Source: Nelumbo lutea
Lineage: Eukaryota > Streptophyta > Magnoliopsida > Proteales > Nelumbonaceae
Direction of reading: 5' to 3'
Assembly: GCA_022828595.1 (NCBI GenBank)
Contig: JAKGHH010000003.1
Span: 51,945,759-52,009,758, forward strand
DNA length: 64,000 nucleotides
The position numbers were made by a program, and so were the translations under genes. The notes under the pieces were generated by a model, which worked only from the letters and a program-made list of their open reading frames with translations, was not told where the DNA came from and ran no database searches. This document shows, one piece after another, positions 1 to 12,846 of this stretch (position 1 is its first letter; each line of letters begins with the position of its first letter).

Positions 1-2153
1 TATATTCATTCTTCCTCTTCAAGCTTTTTGTTGCACTTGCTATGTTCATGTTCACAGTCATCAAAGACATAAATTTGAGCCTAAAGTACACAATTTCCTA
101 GGATATGCCTTTACACAAAAGGGATATTACGGTTTTGATCCAGTTTATGTTCGTGACACTTACTTTGTTTCTAGGGATGTCACATTTACAGAGTTTGCCC
201 CTTCCTTTGGTACTTCTCTTAGGGGGCAGCATTTAAAGAAGTTGTTTTCTATGTCCCTAGTTATTTCTCTTTCGATTCTTCTTGAGTCTTCTATTGAGTT
301 TTCCTTATGTGTTTCTACTCCCCCTCCTCCTCTAGCTTATCCTCCTATGTTTACTTCTTATCCTATTGTCCAAAGGTAGTATCAAAGACAAAGGCTCAAA
401 TATGAGAAAGTTGTTTCAACTCCTTGAAATGAGCCTCTTGCACCTCTCATCACTACTGAGGTAACAACCCTCCTCTATCCCTTCTGATACCTTCTTAGAC
501 ATTGATCTTCTTATTGCCCTTTGTAAAGGAAAATAGAAGTATATAATACATTTCATTTCTAAACACCTATCCTACAACCTTTTACCCTCACCTATTATTC
601 TTTTCTTTTTACTATTTTTATACATGTAATTCCCAGGTTTGTCCCAAAAGCCCTATCCAAACTAACACCGAGGGATGCTATGATGATTAAGCTAGATGCT
701 TTGCATAAGAACAATATTTGGGAAATTATGGATTTGCTTAAGGGAAAGGAACAAGTTAGTTATAAATGGGTGTTCACTATCAAGAATCATTCTAATGTAC
801 CTATAAAAGTTTGAGGCTATACTCAAATGTATGATATTAATTACATGGAGACTTTTGCCCTTGTGACTAAAATGACTTCAATTTAGATTTTTCTATCTCT
901 ATATGCTATTTTTTATTGGCTACTTCATAAATTCGATGTTAAAAATGCTTTATTGAATGAAGATCTACATGAAGAGGTCTATATGTCTTTACCTCTAGGG
1001 GTGTATGAGAAGGAAATGCAAGAGAAAATGCATATGCAAATTGAGGAAGCCCCTTTATGGCCTCAAGTAGTCTCCTAAAGCTGGGCGAGAGATTCCGAGT
1101 TGCCCTTGTTACTTTTGGTTACACATAAACTCAGTCTGATCATACCCTATTTATTAAGATGAGAAATTCCTAGGTGACCCTTTTGATTATCTATGTTATT
1201 GACATTGTGGTCATTGGTGATGACACTCAGAAAGTAATTCATCTTAAAAGGTTTCTTAACACTAAGTTTGAAATCAAGAGCTTGGGTGAACTCATATAAT
1301 TATTGGGAATTGAAGTTGCTTGGTTTAAGGATGATATCTTCTTTTCTCAATGTAAGTATGCCCTTGATCTACTTGTAGAAACTAACAAATTGGGTGCTAA
1401 ACCATCCTTTACTCCTACATACCTCAATCACAAGCTCTCAACTACTAATGGTGAACTATTGACTGATAGGGAAGTATTCTAGAGAGTGCTTAGGAAGTTG
1501 TTATATCTTTGCATGAATCAACTAGATATTTCCTATGCAGTCAGTGTTATTAGTCTGTTTATGCATTTTCCTAGAGATACACATTTAGCAACTATAGAGA
1601 AGGTTTTGTGTTACTTGAAAGGGACTCCAGGGAAGCGTATTTGTTTACTAAGCATGGACACATGAATTTGGAAGCATAAACTGATGCTAGCTAGGCTAGA
1701 TGTATTGATGAAAGGATATCCACTTCAAGTTACTATGCTTTGATGGTAGGGAACATTGCGTCATAGAGGAGTAAGAAGTAGTCTGTAGTGGCTAGATCCT
1801 TGGTTGAATCAAAGTACAGGGAAATGGCACATGGAGTTTCAAAACTATTATGTTTGAGATCACTTTTAGGATAATTGGATATTGATTTTTAGAAATTAAT
1901 GATACTATATTGTGACAACCATGCCACTTTCAACATTGCGCATAATCCAACTTAGCATGACGAAACTAAGCACATAAAAGTTAATAGGCATTTTATACGA
2001 AAGAGAGTTGCTTTGGGAGAAGTCTACCTGCCATTTATCCCTTCTGAAGAACAATTAGCTAATGTTTTGACAAAAGGTGTTTCCAAAGGAAAGCTAATAA
2101 ACTATATAAACAAAATGGGTATGATTGATATCTATGCTCAACTTGAGGGGGAG
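1..2153 (+). mobile_element. Ty1/copia pol remnant (integrase end, RT, RNase H), 3' part only
   Basis: This is the 3' half of a copia-type polyprotein, entering from the left edge of the window. About 60-240 resembles the C-terminal part of copia integrase. About 650-1330 carries reverse transcriptase: a stretch like 'HKFDVKNALLNEDLHEEVYM', then 'VIDIVVIGDD', a decayed form of the YVDD active-site block. About 1780-2130 is RNase H ('KYREMAHGVSK', 'YCDNHATFNIAHNPT', 'TKHIKVNRHFIR', 'EEQLANVLTKG', 'MGMIDIYA'). Many stops and frameshifts break it, so it is dead. A purine tract at about 2145-2153 precedes the 3' LTR. Superfamily assignment is secure; the lineage within copia is not. Confidence 0.85.
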
Positions 2154-2457
2154 TGTAGAGAGATTAGGTCGAAAGCGTCATAGCCCATTATTATATTGTC
2201 TTATTATTAGTTCTTCCAGATTGTTTTGTTTGCTAATGAGCCTTTCCTTTATGAACCTGTTAATCCTTTTTATACTTTTTTTTAAGTATGTTGATGAGCT
2301 AGCCACCCACTTAAGGGAAGACCTGTAATTTATTCAATCTTAGTAAGATTAATAAAAGATAAAAGAGGTAAAAGAGGCGACCATCAAACTCTTATTCTTT
2401 TCTCCTTTTTCTTCTTCTTTCTTGTTGTCTTCTTCTTCATTTTCTCTCTTTTCTATA
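2154..2457 (+). repeat. 3' LTR of the left-edge copia element (right end tentative)
   Basis: The LTR starts TGTAGAGAGATTAGG directly after the polypurine tract GAGGGGGAG. It holds a pyrimidine-rich stretch near its end (about 2395-2455), as in many copia U5 regions. The right border is placed at TTCTATA (2451-2457), assumed to be a mutated ..ACA end. The 5' LTR and the left target duplication lie outside the window, so the right border cannot be confirmed. Confidence 0.55.
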
Positions 2458-3238
2458 GTCTGAAATTATTTTATGGTTTTTTATGGACTGAACCACATCT
2501 TTGTTCATGATCCAAACATAGACATATAAAGAAAGAAATGTATTTTCAAGGTTGGGATTATCTAATGGGATTCTATCCAATAAGGGAAACTTTTTGGCCC
2601 TAATATTAGTAAAAATAACTTTTTAAATATAATTTCTAGACTAGATTAACCTTTTTGAGAAAATATCAAATAAGGGTAGGAAATACTATTCACCTCCTCC
2701 CTCCTTTCGAACCACCAAACAACGACGATAAATCTCTCCCACCTCCGGTCTCTCTCTCTCTTCTTCTTCTTCTTCGCATCTCAGTTGTTCCAAATTCAGA
2801 GCATAGTAGAATGGGGATTTCTCATTGTTCACAATAAAGTAGAGTGAAGAGGAAGAATCTGATCAGGTTTGTCTTCTCTCTCTCTCTCTAAGAGGAATGT
2901 ATAGTCCCACCTTTTCCATATATTTTATTTCCACCCCACAAACTAAGTAGAGCCTAGGTAAAACTATTAGAAGTCGTACATGTCTTATACTAAAAAAAGA
3001 GAAAAAAATAGCTTGTATTCATAGAATAAAAAGATAAAGAAATTCTGTATTGATAGAATAAAATTTCAGCCTAAAAGACAAAGTCACATGTTCAAAATAA
3101 AACTTTTTTATGGAATTAAGAATGGAGACAGAAATGAATTCCAGGGATTTTGTTGATTCTTCAATGGGCTTGAATCCTAATCCAATCCCAATTTAGTTGA
3201 AATTCTTCAATTCGAGTAACCCAACTTGCAGCAATTAG
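2458..3238. other. intergenic; short coding-like CT-rich patch
   Basis: No gene is recognised. A CT-rich patch at about 2690-2880 looks like a plant 5' UTR or first exon. It has CTCTCTC and TTC runs, a short open frame of 60 codons from 2655, and a possible GT donor near 2868. No downstream exons or protein family are recognisable. It may be captured sequence or chance. Confidence 0.3.
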
Positions 3239-4381
3239 GGCCATGTTTCACTCAACCCTCATTCTTTCCAATAATAAAATTCTAGAATGGGCAAAAATAG
3301 GTAAGTGGGAAAAATGAGGAAATGATGTTACAAACCAAATGCTTTTTTTTTTTTGAAAAAAAAAGAGTTCTTTTGTGGCAAGGATGAGAATAAAATTTTA
3401 ACACATTTGGTTACAAATTTAATTTTCATTCATTTTTATCATCAACCAAAATAATAATATAGGTATACATACAAGACTCATTAGCAAATGTATAGTGGAA
3501 ACATGTAAGACCTACACCAACAAAATATAAATTAACCATGTGGGCCCCACATTAAGTAAAAAAATTATAAAATAAGAAACTAGAAAAGCTTTTGCATTTG
3601 GTTCATAGAGAAAATATAAAAAAAAATAAAGGAAGCAACTAGCACCTATTTAAAACTAATTAAAAGGAAATTAGTTTATTGAATTTAGTAGGCATATGTG
3701 CAAGTGAAGAAAAGACCTTGGAACTTTCAAATAGAAATGGGATTTAAAAAATATAAAATTGAAATAAATTTAATAACATGAAGAAGTATAGAATGTCTAA
3801 CAATTTCATCAAATGGAGAATAACATATTCAATAAACATAATATATTAAGAAAGTCATAAAATGTAGTAAAGCATCATATAATTGTGCCTCGTATTGCTT
3901 ATTTTAAATTTTCAAAGAAGCTCTATGCCAGCAGTCATAAACCATTGGCCTAAGTCTAAAAAACCTGCTGGCATAGATTTTTGGGAGAAGTACAAATCAG
4001 CCCAGCTCAGAATTTACTAGGCCCAAAGTACAGGGGGAATGCATCCTGACTGTGAATTGATGCCAAATTCATGGGCAGGATGTGGTTTATAGGGGGAGAC
4101 AGGGCTAGTTGTAAGGGGGGGCTGGAATTCAGAATTCTGCAGCGTATGTCTCCGTACTTTTCCCTAGATTTTTACCGTTGGATGGCTGACAATCAATGTT
4201 CGATAGATAGTTAACCATTGGCCACATCCGCCAGTAAAAATCTATGCCAGAAGTTTTTAAGACATAAGCCAGCGGTTTATGCCATGGACTCATTTTTCAT
4301 GCTAAAATGAACGAGACCCATGGCAAGAATTTTGTAACCAAATGCTCTCATGTAATTCATTGTAATGAACCAAACATAGCC
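3239..4381. mobile_element. possible Harbinger-like non-autonomous element
   Basis: The left end GGCCATGTTTCACTC and the right end AACATAGCC are imperfect inverted repeats flanked on both sides by TAG (3236-3238 and 4382-4384). The inside is non-coding. Part of it, about 3920-4290, forms its own imperfect foldback around repeated 'CTATGCCAG' and 'ACCATTGGCC' motifs, suggesting a nested foldback element. The ends are diverged, so this is a candidate only. Confidence 0.35.
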
Positions 4382-4559
4382 TAGGATTCCTCAAACTCCA
4401 ATAAGCCACTTGGATCCAATTTACAAATATTTATGTTAGAAATTGCAAGCATATAAAGCCTATGAGCCAAGCCAACAACCATCAAGAAAATATAATCAAC
4501 CTTATGTATTTTTTTCGCGGGGGGGATTTATCAAGAAAAAATTCACAAGTGGACTATTA

Positions 4560-4703
4560 AACTTTGTTTGCTTTGATAGAAAATAAGAGAGAAACAGAAA
4601 GTTGGGGAAAAGTTCTTAATAGCATTTGTGAAATTCCTTAGAACTTTCCCTCAACTTTCAACTTTTTGTTTCTCTATTATTCTCTATCACGCCAAACACA
4701 GCC
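4560..4703. mobile_element. Tourist-like MITE (TTA target duplication)
   Basis: This is a foldback of about 144 bp with ends AACTTTGTTTGC and GCCAAACACAGCC. The inner arms are GATAGAAAATAAGAGAGAAA and, inverted, TTTCTCTATTATTCTCTATC. TTA lies immediately outside each end (4557-4559, 4704-4706), the target duplication typical of PIF/Harbinger MITEs. It is similar to the copy at 12744-12846. Confidence 0.75.
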
Positions 4704-4706
4704 TTA

Positions 4707-7700
4707 AAGATGTTCTAGCTCAGCTCTTGCAAGAATTTAAAGATGAAACACGGAAATAAAAAATACCTAATAGAGTTTAAATAAACACATTTCTTTGGCC
4801 AATTCTGTATTATAGGAAAATTATGATTAAATAGTTAAAGGAGTGTAAATGGGAATATTGAAATTCCAGGCTTAAAAAATTTTGAAATTCCTAGATGAAG
4901 CAAAAGTAGTAATAATTTTTGTAAGAGGAGTCCACAAGTAGACATGAATTAGTGATCTCCTTTTAGATACCAACCCAGGAAAGCTCTTGGAAACAGGAGA
5001 TGCTTGAAAGAGGACTTCTCAAAAGAAAGGTTATAGGATCTCTCTCTCTCCAAGAGAAATTAGACTGAGATTATGGAAACTTTTTTTCATCTCATCAAGT
5101 ATAAAGTGATGAAAATGACCACAACAATAGTGGATAGTCAAAAGTGGAAGGGCTAAAGAGATCCCAACTATGTAGAAAAGGCCCATATTTCCATGAGGTA
5201 TTGTAGACCATAAGAATGGCCTATAACCTCTGAAATAATATAAATATACTAATAGGACCCACCACCTTCAAGCTCTAGCAATGACACGTCTCTTTATACA
5301 CACATCCAATCAACCACAAACCATTACAAGGGCCCACATGAAGATCCACCAGGGACCAATCTTATTTTGTTGGGCCCATACACTAGACTAATGTTTCACC
5401 CTTGTAAACTGGGCTAATTATTGTTAGGCCGTCCTTCTGGCCCACGGGTGGGTAGGATGTGTTTCGGCCATCATTAAAATTCAACATCAATTCATCAAAC
5501 TGCGCTAAAAACAAGGTACCCTTGTCAAGAATGGCCCATGCTCATCTGACCCATCCAATTTTTTCCACTGCAACCACTACTATTGTCGGGCAGGTTAGAC
5601 CAGTCATGCAGTAAAAAGACTTGATGGTCCAGAATTCTCACAAATAGCAGCCTAGGTGCTTGCCCAAACAGGGCTCAACATATTTGCATGCAGTACCACA
5701 CACCCTCTCTTCATGGCAAGGAAAGCCTTCTTTCTAGGGCAGATTTTCCTTTTAAAGCTTCAACTGGATGCTTTATTAGAATAGGAATAAAGACCCCAGT
5801 ACAAAACAGGGTGCAAAGGTAAAGATGGCTGGGCAAGTGAAAATGTGGCCAGTCTAGAAGATTAGCAACCCAATAAAATAATGGTCCAGATCAACCATGG
5901 CTTCCCTTTCTTTACTTCTTAATAGAAGTAATAATTACAATGAAAAAAATACTAATAATAAGCCTTAAACCACAACAGAGACTAATTAGTGAGTGGTGAA
6001 TGATTTTAAAATGGGCTTAAGAATTGCATGAGTGATCAATGATGCATTGCACCCTTATATTACTATCTTGTATGTTAATAAACATATAAAAGAAAGGAAG
6101 ACTTGTCTTTTTGGTGATCGTACATTCCTATTGAATTCATTCTAGCATCTTCAATGGGTGAGTCAAATTAAAGTTAATAACCCATTTATTGTTTTGAGGA
6201 ATTTAGGGTCATGACCCATTTATTCTAGTACCTTCATGGCAAGTATATTAGGACTTGTTGTGTGTCACTCACTGTGTCTAACTAGGGTGGAGAGAGAGAG
6301 AGAGAGAGAGGAAGAAAAATAAGAAGAAGAAGAAGGTATTCTCCCTAAATTTTGTGTTAAACTTTTGTCAGTGACTCAATACCTAAACCATCCATATGCT
6401 TTTGGACAGCATCAGAAAATTATGCTGAGCCAAAAAGGAATCAACAGATCGGTGGGTTTCATTGCTGATTTTATGCAGAGCCAAAAAGTCTCGTTGGTAT
6501 TACCTTGTGAATGATGGATTCTAGTACTAAAGGCCACTGTGCATGCACATTCGTTGTACAATACCAAGAGGGAGAACGCTTGCTTCTCCTGCTGGCCAGC
6601 TTTAAAGGTTCCTCCTCTCCAAGGATGAATTCTCATTATAATGATGATATTTGGTAATATATGTATGGATAGAGCATCTCTTCTTCTCTGTGACTCAATA
6701 AACAAGAGAATTAAAAAGAGACAGTGAGAAACAAACAAGTGATCATCATTTAAATAGGATTTACTAGTTTGGTTACGATAAAGTATTGTACACATTTTCA
6801 CTATTTGAGTGGAGAGCCGGAGATGGACCTATATAGCTCATTGATCCCTGTTCAATTCTTAATCAGAATAAACCCACATTTTTCTGTAAACACTGATGAG
6901 AATTACTGAACTAGATTGGATATATATATATATATATATAAAGATGGAAAATGTAGATGTAAGATGTGAAGGAAATCTTTGACAAAATCAACTTTGTCAC
7001 AAGATTTGGTAACGCTAACCCTAGAAAACCAACCCTACATGGTTGGGGTTGCACGGAAAAGTTATTACAACATGGGTAACACGTAAGGGAGACAAGGTCT
7101 CCCTTGGGTGACCCTCTTCTCTTTTTCTTCTTCTCTCTGCTTTCTATTTTTAAATTTTATTCTCTACTTGTCCAAGTCCATACCAAAGCCAACAAATAAG
7201 TACATTTTGGCCCCAACTTTTTCAACCTAGCTCTCTGAATAAGATTAAAAGCAAGATGGTAAGTGGTAATAACAGAATCCATCTGGCCACCATCTCATAT
7301 CTCCATTTCATCTGCATGTATGTGTACACTGTAATAGACCCAAATTGTCGGTCGTAGAGAGGAATTTCTTGTGTAGATCTGACCCACATAGATGGATTGA
7401 GATTCACATGGTGGTAAAAGTTTGGTGTAGTGGAATTGGATTGAAGAGAAGTTATGATTGCAGTCTTAAGGGAAACAAGGGTAAGTTCAAAACTCACCTT
7501 TAATGGGGACTCTCCACAGTGAAAAGGCTCTAGCTTATATTCCTTGTAGCTCTCTGCAAGCAAACTCCATTTGGAAAAACTACCCCAAGTTATTTCCTAA
7601 CAAAAGAGAGAAGCCAGAAAAGAGTTAGTTCTTGCTTATATAGTCATATCTCCACACCAGCTGCCCCTTCTGTAACTGTCAACAGATTTGGTGGTAATTA

Positions 7701-7985
7701 GATTACAGAAACAGATGGTGAACTGCTATATATGTCATACTGGCATGCTCATCTGGCTGCAGCAACACCGGCAGAGACTCGATCGGATCTCCGGCAGACC
7801 TAAGAAATAAGGAATTCACCACCATGAATCGAAAAAGATTCTACAGTTACCTCTGAGACAAACTGAACACAAAAGTTGATGAAGGAAGTTGAAAATAAGG
7901 CATTGATCAGAGACATAAAAGGCTCATAATAAGATGTCAGAGATCATCACAGATATCATGGCTGCTGCTGCATGGAATTCATCTA
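4707..7985. other. intergenic, no gene recognised
   Basis: Contains short simple repeats: (GA)n near 6291-6310 and (TA)n near 6920-6940. The part just left of the MIR166 hairpin (about 7220-7985) lies downstream of it on the minus strand and may belong to the primary transcript or its 3' exons. No protein-like reading frame stands out; the open frames at 6412-6801 and 7222-7563 have no family resemblance. Confidence 0.5.
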
Positions 7986-8082
7986 TGTTGGGGGGAATGA
8001 AGCCTGGTCCGAAATCATTCAGATGATGCTGTTTTCTCCGCATGCATGAATGGTCTCGAACCAGACAACATTCCCCTCAACC

Positions 8083-8086
<4 letters not shown>
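7986..8086 (-). ncRNA. MIR166: MIR166 precursor hairpin
   Basis: On the minus strand the 3' arm carries the 21-nt mature miR166 at 7992-8012. It begins TCGGACCAGG and ends TTCATTCCCC, identical to the conserved plant miR166 as I know it. The 5' arm carries the star strand at 8054-8074, beginning GGAATGTTGTCTGG and ending TTCGAGA, close to the known miR166* type. The arms pair as a stem that continues outward (GGGG with CCCC) and inward (GACCATTC with GAATGATTTC, imperfect), with a loop of about 27 nt. miR166 is known to direct cleavage of HD-ZIP III transcription-factor mRNAs controlling leaf polarity, meristem and vascular patterning. A purine-rich repeat and a TATA box lie upstream in the correct order. 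Which family member (a, b, c ...) it is cannot be told. Confidence 0.95.

Positions 8087-8115
<29 letters not shown>
8084..8115. repeat. (GA)n microsatellite beside the MIR166 hairpin
   Basis: A near-perfect GA repeat, read as CT repeat on the transcribed minus strand, lies directly 5' of the hairpin. It would fall in the leader of the primary miRNA transcript. Confidence 0.9.
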
Positions 8116-8169
8116 TGGGAGTTTGATGAGTTTGAGACTGATTTGGCCATGCATAATCTTTCATGGCTC

Positions 8170-8177
8170 CTTATATA
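8170..8177 (-). promoter_or_regulatory. TATA box of the MIR166 transcription unit
   Basis: Minus strand TATATAAG within CACGTATATAAGGAGCC, about 95 nt upstream of the hairpin's 5' arm. The spacing would put the transcript start near 8140. This fits known plant MIR genes, which use pol II TATA promoters close to the hairpin. The box is seen; its use is inferred. Confidence 0.6.
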
Positions 8178-8239
8178 CGTGAGGAACGAGTATGAGGAGA
8201 GATTCTTTCGTGGGTCAGATGACAGGGAGTCCACTTTCT

Positions 8240-11189
8240 ACACCACCCCCTAACGTGCTTTTTTCACACCAGTGATGAAGTTAATATGGGAGTTACTGTT
8301 CAAGAAAGTGAAAAAAAAAGGTAAAAATAGGCAAAAGGAAATTTGAATGGAAGTAGTTTGGTGGATGAAGTTTAAGGCTTTTGGTCACTGATAATAAATG
8401 GGATTTATAAAAGGCAAGGGCTGATGCTATTTTGAGGTCAGCCCATGAGCAGATAAGCTGCTTTAACCACCCAACAGACTTCAAAAGCTTCCTTCTACCT
8501 GCCAAGGTTTTCTTATTAATTACCCAAACAGACTTCAATGTTAAATCTAGCTAGGGCTCTGTGAATTAGATGCATGGCATCAGAGTATCTCATCCGCTGG
8601 ATAAGGCCATACAGTACTATTTGGCATTATCATCAAAAGGTTTGCAAAGGAATTTAATACTGACAAGACAAGATGGAAGCAAAAGATTGGCATCATTAGT
8701 GGGATCTTAGTTTAATTAATTGAACTTAATAAGCTTTTCTTATGGGTCTGACTTATTTGTGGATCTTGACATTGGGTTTATTCTCAAGTAAAGGATATCT
8801 CTTTTTCTCTCCACTTGGGAAAAGACAAGACTGGGGTAGGGGAGAACCTTAATCAATGGGTGTGATTCCAAGCTTGAATCTCAAGGCTAACAGGTTGGCT
8901 TGGTAAAAGCTTTTGGAGGACCAATGTGACTAAAGAGAGGGTAGCTAGGCACTTGAAAAAGTAGGAAAATACAAGTGATGTAACTCTTTTGATCAATCAC
9001 AATGGAGTTTCTTATATATTTATAAAAAAGCTATAAATTTTTATATAATTAGTTTGTCTTGACTTTGTGTAGAAGACTATTTACAGCGCCTATTAGAAAA
9101 AGTTATCTATTACACATTGAAGGGGTTAGAAGAACTAGGGACAAACTAAAAAGAACTTAGTCAGAAGTAATAATAAGAAATGATTTTAGGTAATCTTTAT
9201 TTGACAAAATAGCAAAACAGGATTCATGTAGCCGACCCCATCTTGATTTTGAAATTTTGAATCCATTTCCTGTCATTAAAGATTAGCATGTTCAATCTAC
9301 AACTTATCAAACGAAGAAAAAAATAGGAAATTAACTAATAAATCCAATGAAAATGATGAGTTCGCTAGGTTTTCAGGATTTTAATTAATTGGTAAAGTGA
9401 AAACTAACTTTCATATTTCTCTGGTTATGGACATGATTTCATATATTGTATTAGATTAGGAAAATGATGAATTGTAGTTTTATGGAAGAATGAGTGCAAC
9501 TTGGGTGGGCCCGGTTGAACTGGGTTTGATTAAGCTCGATGCAGTTGAAATTCTCCATCTTGGGTAACCAAATTTGCAGCCTTACTGTTCTAATTCCTGA
9601 GAAAGAACAGTATGGTGCTCAGGGTTAACCAGATTGGTCTGTGTTCTATTGATGGATTTATTTCTCCATTTTTTCTTGGACTGCATGTTCTTGGTGATTG
9701 AAATATTTCGGGCTATATTCCGAGCATTTATTAATGAAATTTGCCTCTTAAAGCTTTAAAAAAAACCCATCAAATATTCCCAAATCCCATTGTGCATTTG
9801 AATATCATTATTAACAATACAATTCTCCTTGTTAATCTTTGCACTCAAAGGGAGAAAAGGAAATTGATAGAACGCAAGGAAAGTAAGCTAACTGCAGACT
9901 TTTGCAGTTACAAGTCTAGCTTTTCAATTGAATATTTAAGTTAATTAATTCCCTTTAATAAAGTGGAGATTGGAATTTGGAAACCCCAAATCCTGTAATG
10001 TAATCCCCAGTCTCCAAGTAAAGCAGTATCTAATATCTTAGAATTCACACATTAAGTAGTCCTTGGACTACTATTCTTTGGAAACCTTCATCAATACTAT
10101 AAAATCTTAGGGCATTTTTTTTTACTCATTCAAAGTCTTCAGTATGTAATTCTTCTACAAAAATCCAAGCCTTTTGGAACCCTGCAAATTGGGATAAGAT
10201 GATTCTACCTGAAACCCAGATTTCCTCTGAGGATTTGCAAATCAGAACTGAGATTGGACTCAGGAAATGCCAAATCATTAATCAGATAAAATTGAAATCG
10301 AGTAGTGTGAACACTGGAAGCAGACCCATTCAAGTCAGAGATCTAAATGACACATTAATAAAATAATTGATTCTAATCTTGGCGTGCAACTGAAAAAGGG
10401 ACCAAGTTTGTGCTCATCCACCCCAAGCAAGAGTCTTTTTGAAGCTATTTTCTAACTGAAGTGCTTTTTCCTTTGGAATAGCCATTTCTCCTTCCCCTTG
10501 TACACTGACAAAGAGAGTTCTTCCAGCGAAATTCATTAATTCAATGATAACTGTACAACCCAAAAAAGCTGAAAAGGTCTAAGGCCACTGATATTGTGCC
10601 CATCAGGGAGGGCTTTAACATGGTGGCTTTTGCCTTTGTGAGGAGTGCCCTATCCAAACAGACTATAAGCAATGTTGCTTGGTGAGAAATCCAACCAAAA
10701 TAAAACAGTAGGCCCATAGTCTCAAAATTGACAAGTCAAGCCGAATAGGCATGGTTGCAGCATATTGGAACTGGGATGCAGCCCAGATAGCCCAGTTTGA
10801 TCAGATTGATTAACCTCGGCCCACTTATAAGGACAGGTTGAAAATTCCAGTCCCCATTAGACATGGGCTGGGCTTGTCATCCTGATTTGAGCTTTGAAGG
10901 AAGAAAATTGTATTCAATAGAAAATGAATCACATTCCTGACTTTCCTAGTTTTACTTGGAAAAGAAATCTGGAGAGCTGAAAAATATGAGTGTTGCTGGG
11001 TATGAATCCTGAATACCAACCTCTATATGAAAAAAAAAAAAAAAGAACTTTAAGGACAATTGAGGTTGTGTTTGGTTTGAAGGAAAGGGTAGGAAAACGT
11101 GTACAAGAAAAATACTTTAAGGAAAATTAAGACAGTTTTTTGTTTGAAGGAAAAAGGTAGAGAAACCTATACAAGAGCAAGTAAATATA
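8240..11189. other. intergenic, no gene recognised
   Basis: AT-rich sequence without a recognisable gene. The first part (about 8240-8600) would hold the upstream promoter region of MIR166. From about 11060, GTGTTTGGTTTGAAGGAAA motifs begin. They are the left arm of a Tourist-like foldback whose right arm (CTTCAAACCAAACACAGGCC) lies near 11560-11580, enclosing the next element. Confidence 0.5.
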
Positions 11190-11538
11190 GGGCCCATTTG
11201 GTCCATCTCTTTGGAAAAATTTTCTGGTAGCTCTGATAGACAAAAGACGCATTGAACTTTTGCATGAAGATCTGATCAGCCCGAAGCACGTTTGGCAGAT
11301 GCACGTCTTTCCATACATCTTTCCATGTCTTTCCGTGTGAGAATAAAACGCAAAAGATGCGAAAAGCTTCATTTGGAGCTTCCTGAAATCAGCCAAGAAT
11401 AGGCTTTTCACGTCTTTTCGACACTCCAGCTTTTGGCGGCTAGATCTTCCGCAAGCCAAACGGAAATAGACGGAAAATCAGTCTACCCGACTTGTAAACA
11501 ACCGAAAGACCATGTAAAAAAACACACCAAATGGGCCC
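11190..11538. mobile_element. non-autonomous element with GGGCCCATTTGG termini, nested in an older MITE
   Basis: Ends GGGCCCATTTGG and CCAAATGGGCCC are perfect 12-bp inverted repeats, flanked by ATA on both sides (11187-11189, 11539-11541). The interior is somewhat richer in GC and has short open frames on both strands (127 to 11459 region) with no family resemblance. It sits between the arms of a foldback of type GTTTGAAGGAAAAAGGTAG / CTACCTTTTTCTTCAAAC, so it inserted into that older MITE. Confidence 0.65.
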
Positions 11539-12480
11539 ATAGTTTTCCCTACCTTTTTCTTCAAACCAAACACAGGCCTAAAAAAAATATGATTTTCCTG
11601 CAATTGTACTTACTTTACTACCAAGAGCAGACTAGCTCTCAAGAAACCCAATTTCCCTATGATGTTAAACATGTGGCAGCCAAAATAGGCCAATATACTC
11701 TCCCACATGGAAAAACAGGTTTTTTTTTGTATATATATATATATATATATGTATGTGTTGATAAATATTTGTGAGCAAAAAGATAAAAAAACATGTTTTG
11801 ATGTTTAGAATTCTAATTTTTTCCCAATGTTATCAGATTTAGACCAGAAAGAAAGCAGACGTTCATTTGGTCACATTTTTATTGATTAATCAGCAAATTA
11901 GCTCATTCTGAGTTTTTTTTTTTTTTTTTTCCTCAATAGAATAGAAAGGGGCTAAACAGGGCGCCGGCCAACCAGTCCACAACTTGATAAGCTTCCTTTA
12001 AGCATGCCCATAGATGACCCCACAATCCAGTAAAACAGTCACACGCAGGCAATCTTCAATGATGTTCTTCAGTCTTTATGGTGGATCCATGATCTTTCAC
12101 AAACAACCCAGACTTCAGTAAGATTAATAGAAGAGAACCCAATACTTTAAAATCAGGTGAAGGACTACCTGAGATGATCGCTAGCAATACAAGCAATGAA
12201 ACATCGATCCATCAAAATTAATTTTACTAGATCCCATCTTAGGCCTGCAAGAAACTATGTGCATCCATGATTTACCCATGATAGGCACCAAGTCTTTAAT
12301 TTTTTTTTTTTTTTTTTGATATCCAATAAGTAATTCAGAACTCTATCAAGAAGAATTGGGGGGAATGGTGTTCTTATTAAAAAAAAAAATCTAATTTTTG
12401 GTTTTACATAGAAACCACAAGATAATCACACTTTTTCACTCCATTCAAACCCAATGATCAACTTATTGCTTTGTCTTTTA

Positions 12481-12570
12481 TGCTGTATTTGGTTTGAAGG
12501 AAAAAGTGGGAAAAGGAAGGGAAAGGTAAGGAGACCTTTACAAAGCTTTTTCTTTAAACCAAACATAGCT
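12481..12570. mobile_element. Tourist-like MITE (TTA target duplication)
   Basis: 90-bp foldback with ends TGCTGTATTTGGTTTGAAGG and TTTAAACCAAACATAGCT, flanked by TTA at 12478-12480 and 12571-12573. Confidence 0.75.
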
Positions 12571-12743
12571 TTAGTGAACAAATTTTTAAGGATGTTATGG
12601 GTTCTGTAATGGCTGAAGCCGCAAAACAATAAGTCGTTCAATTCAGCAGTGATCGAATGGCCCCTAAGCCACTACATGATAGTCTCACCAATGAGATGAG
12701 GTTGGCCTGGACCAACTCATTGCTACACCATGAATGGACCTTA

Positions 12744-12846
12744 GCTTGTGTTTGGTTGATAGAAAATAAGAGAAAAATAGAAAGTTGAGAGAAAGTTCTT
12801 AACAAAATATGTGCTACTATCTTATTTTCTATCAAACCAAACAGCC
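12744..12846. mobile_element. Tourist-like MITE (TTA target duplication)
   Basis: 103-bp foldback with arms GCTTGTGTTTGGTTGATAG and CTATCAAACCAAACAGCC, flanked by TTA at 12741-12743 and 12847-12849. Same family as 4560-4703. Confidence 0.8.

Noticed and set aside
2655..2837. Sixty-codon frame near the left copia LTR as a gene
   Set aside because: Pro/Leu/Ser-rich translation of a CT-rich patch; no conserved motif, no exons.
6412..8538. Several minus-strand open frames (6412-6801, 7222-7563, 8019-8234, 8293-8538) as protein genes
   Set aside because: No family resemblance, and the one at 8019-8234 overlaps the MIR166 hairpin and microsatellite. Chance frames.
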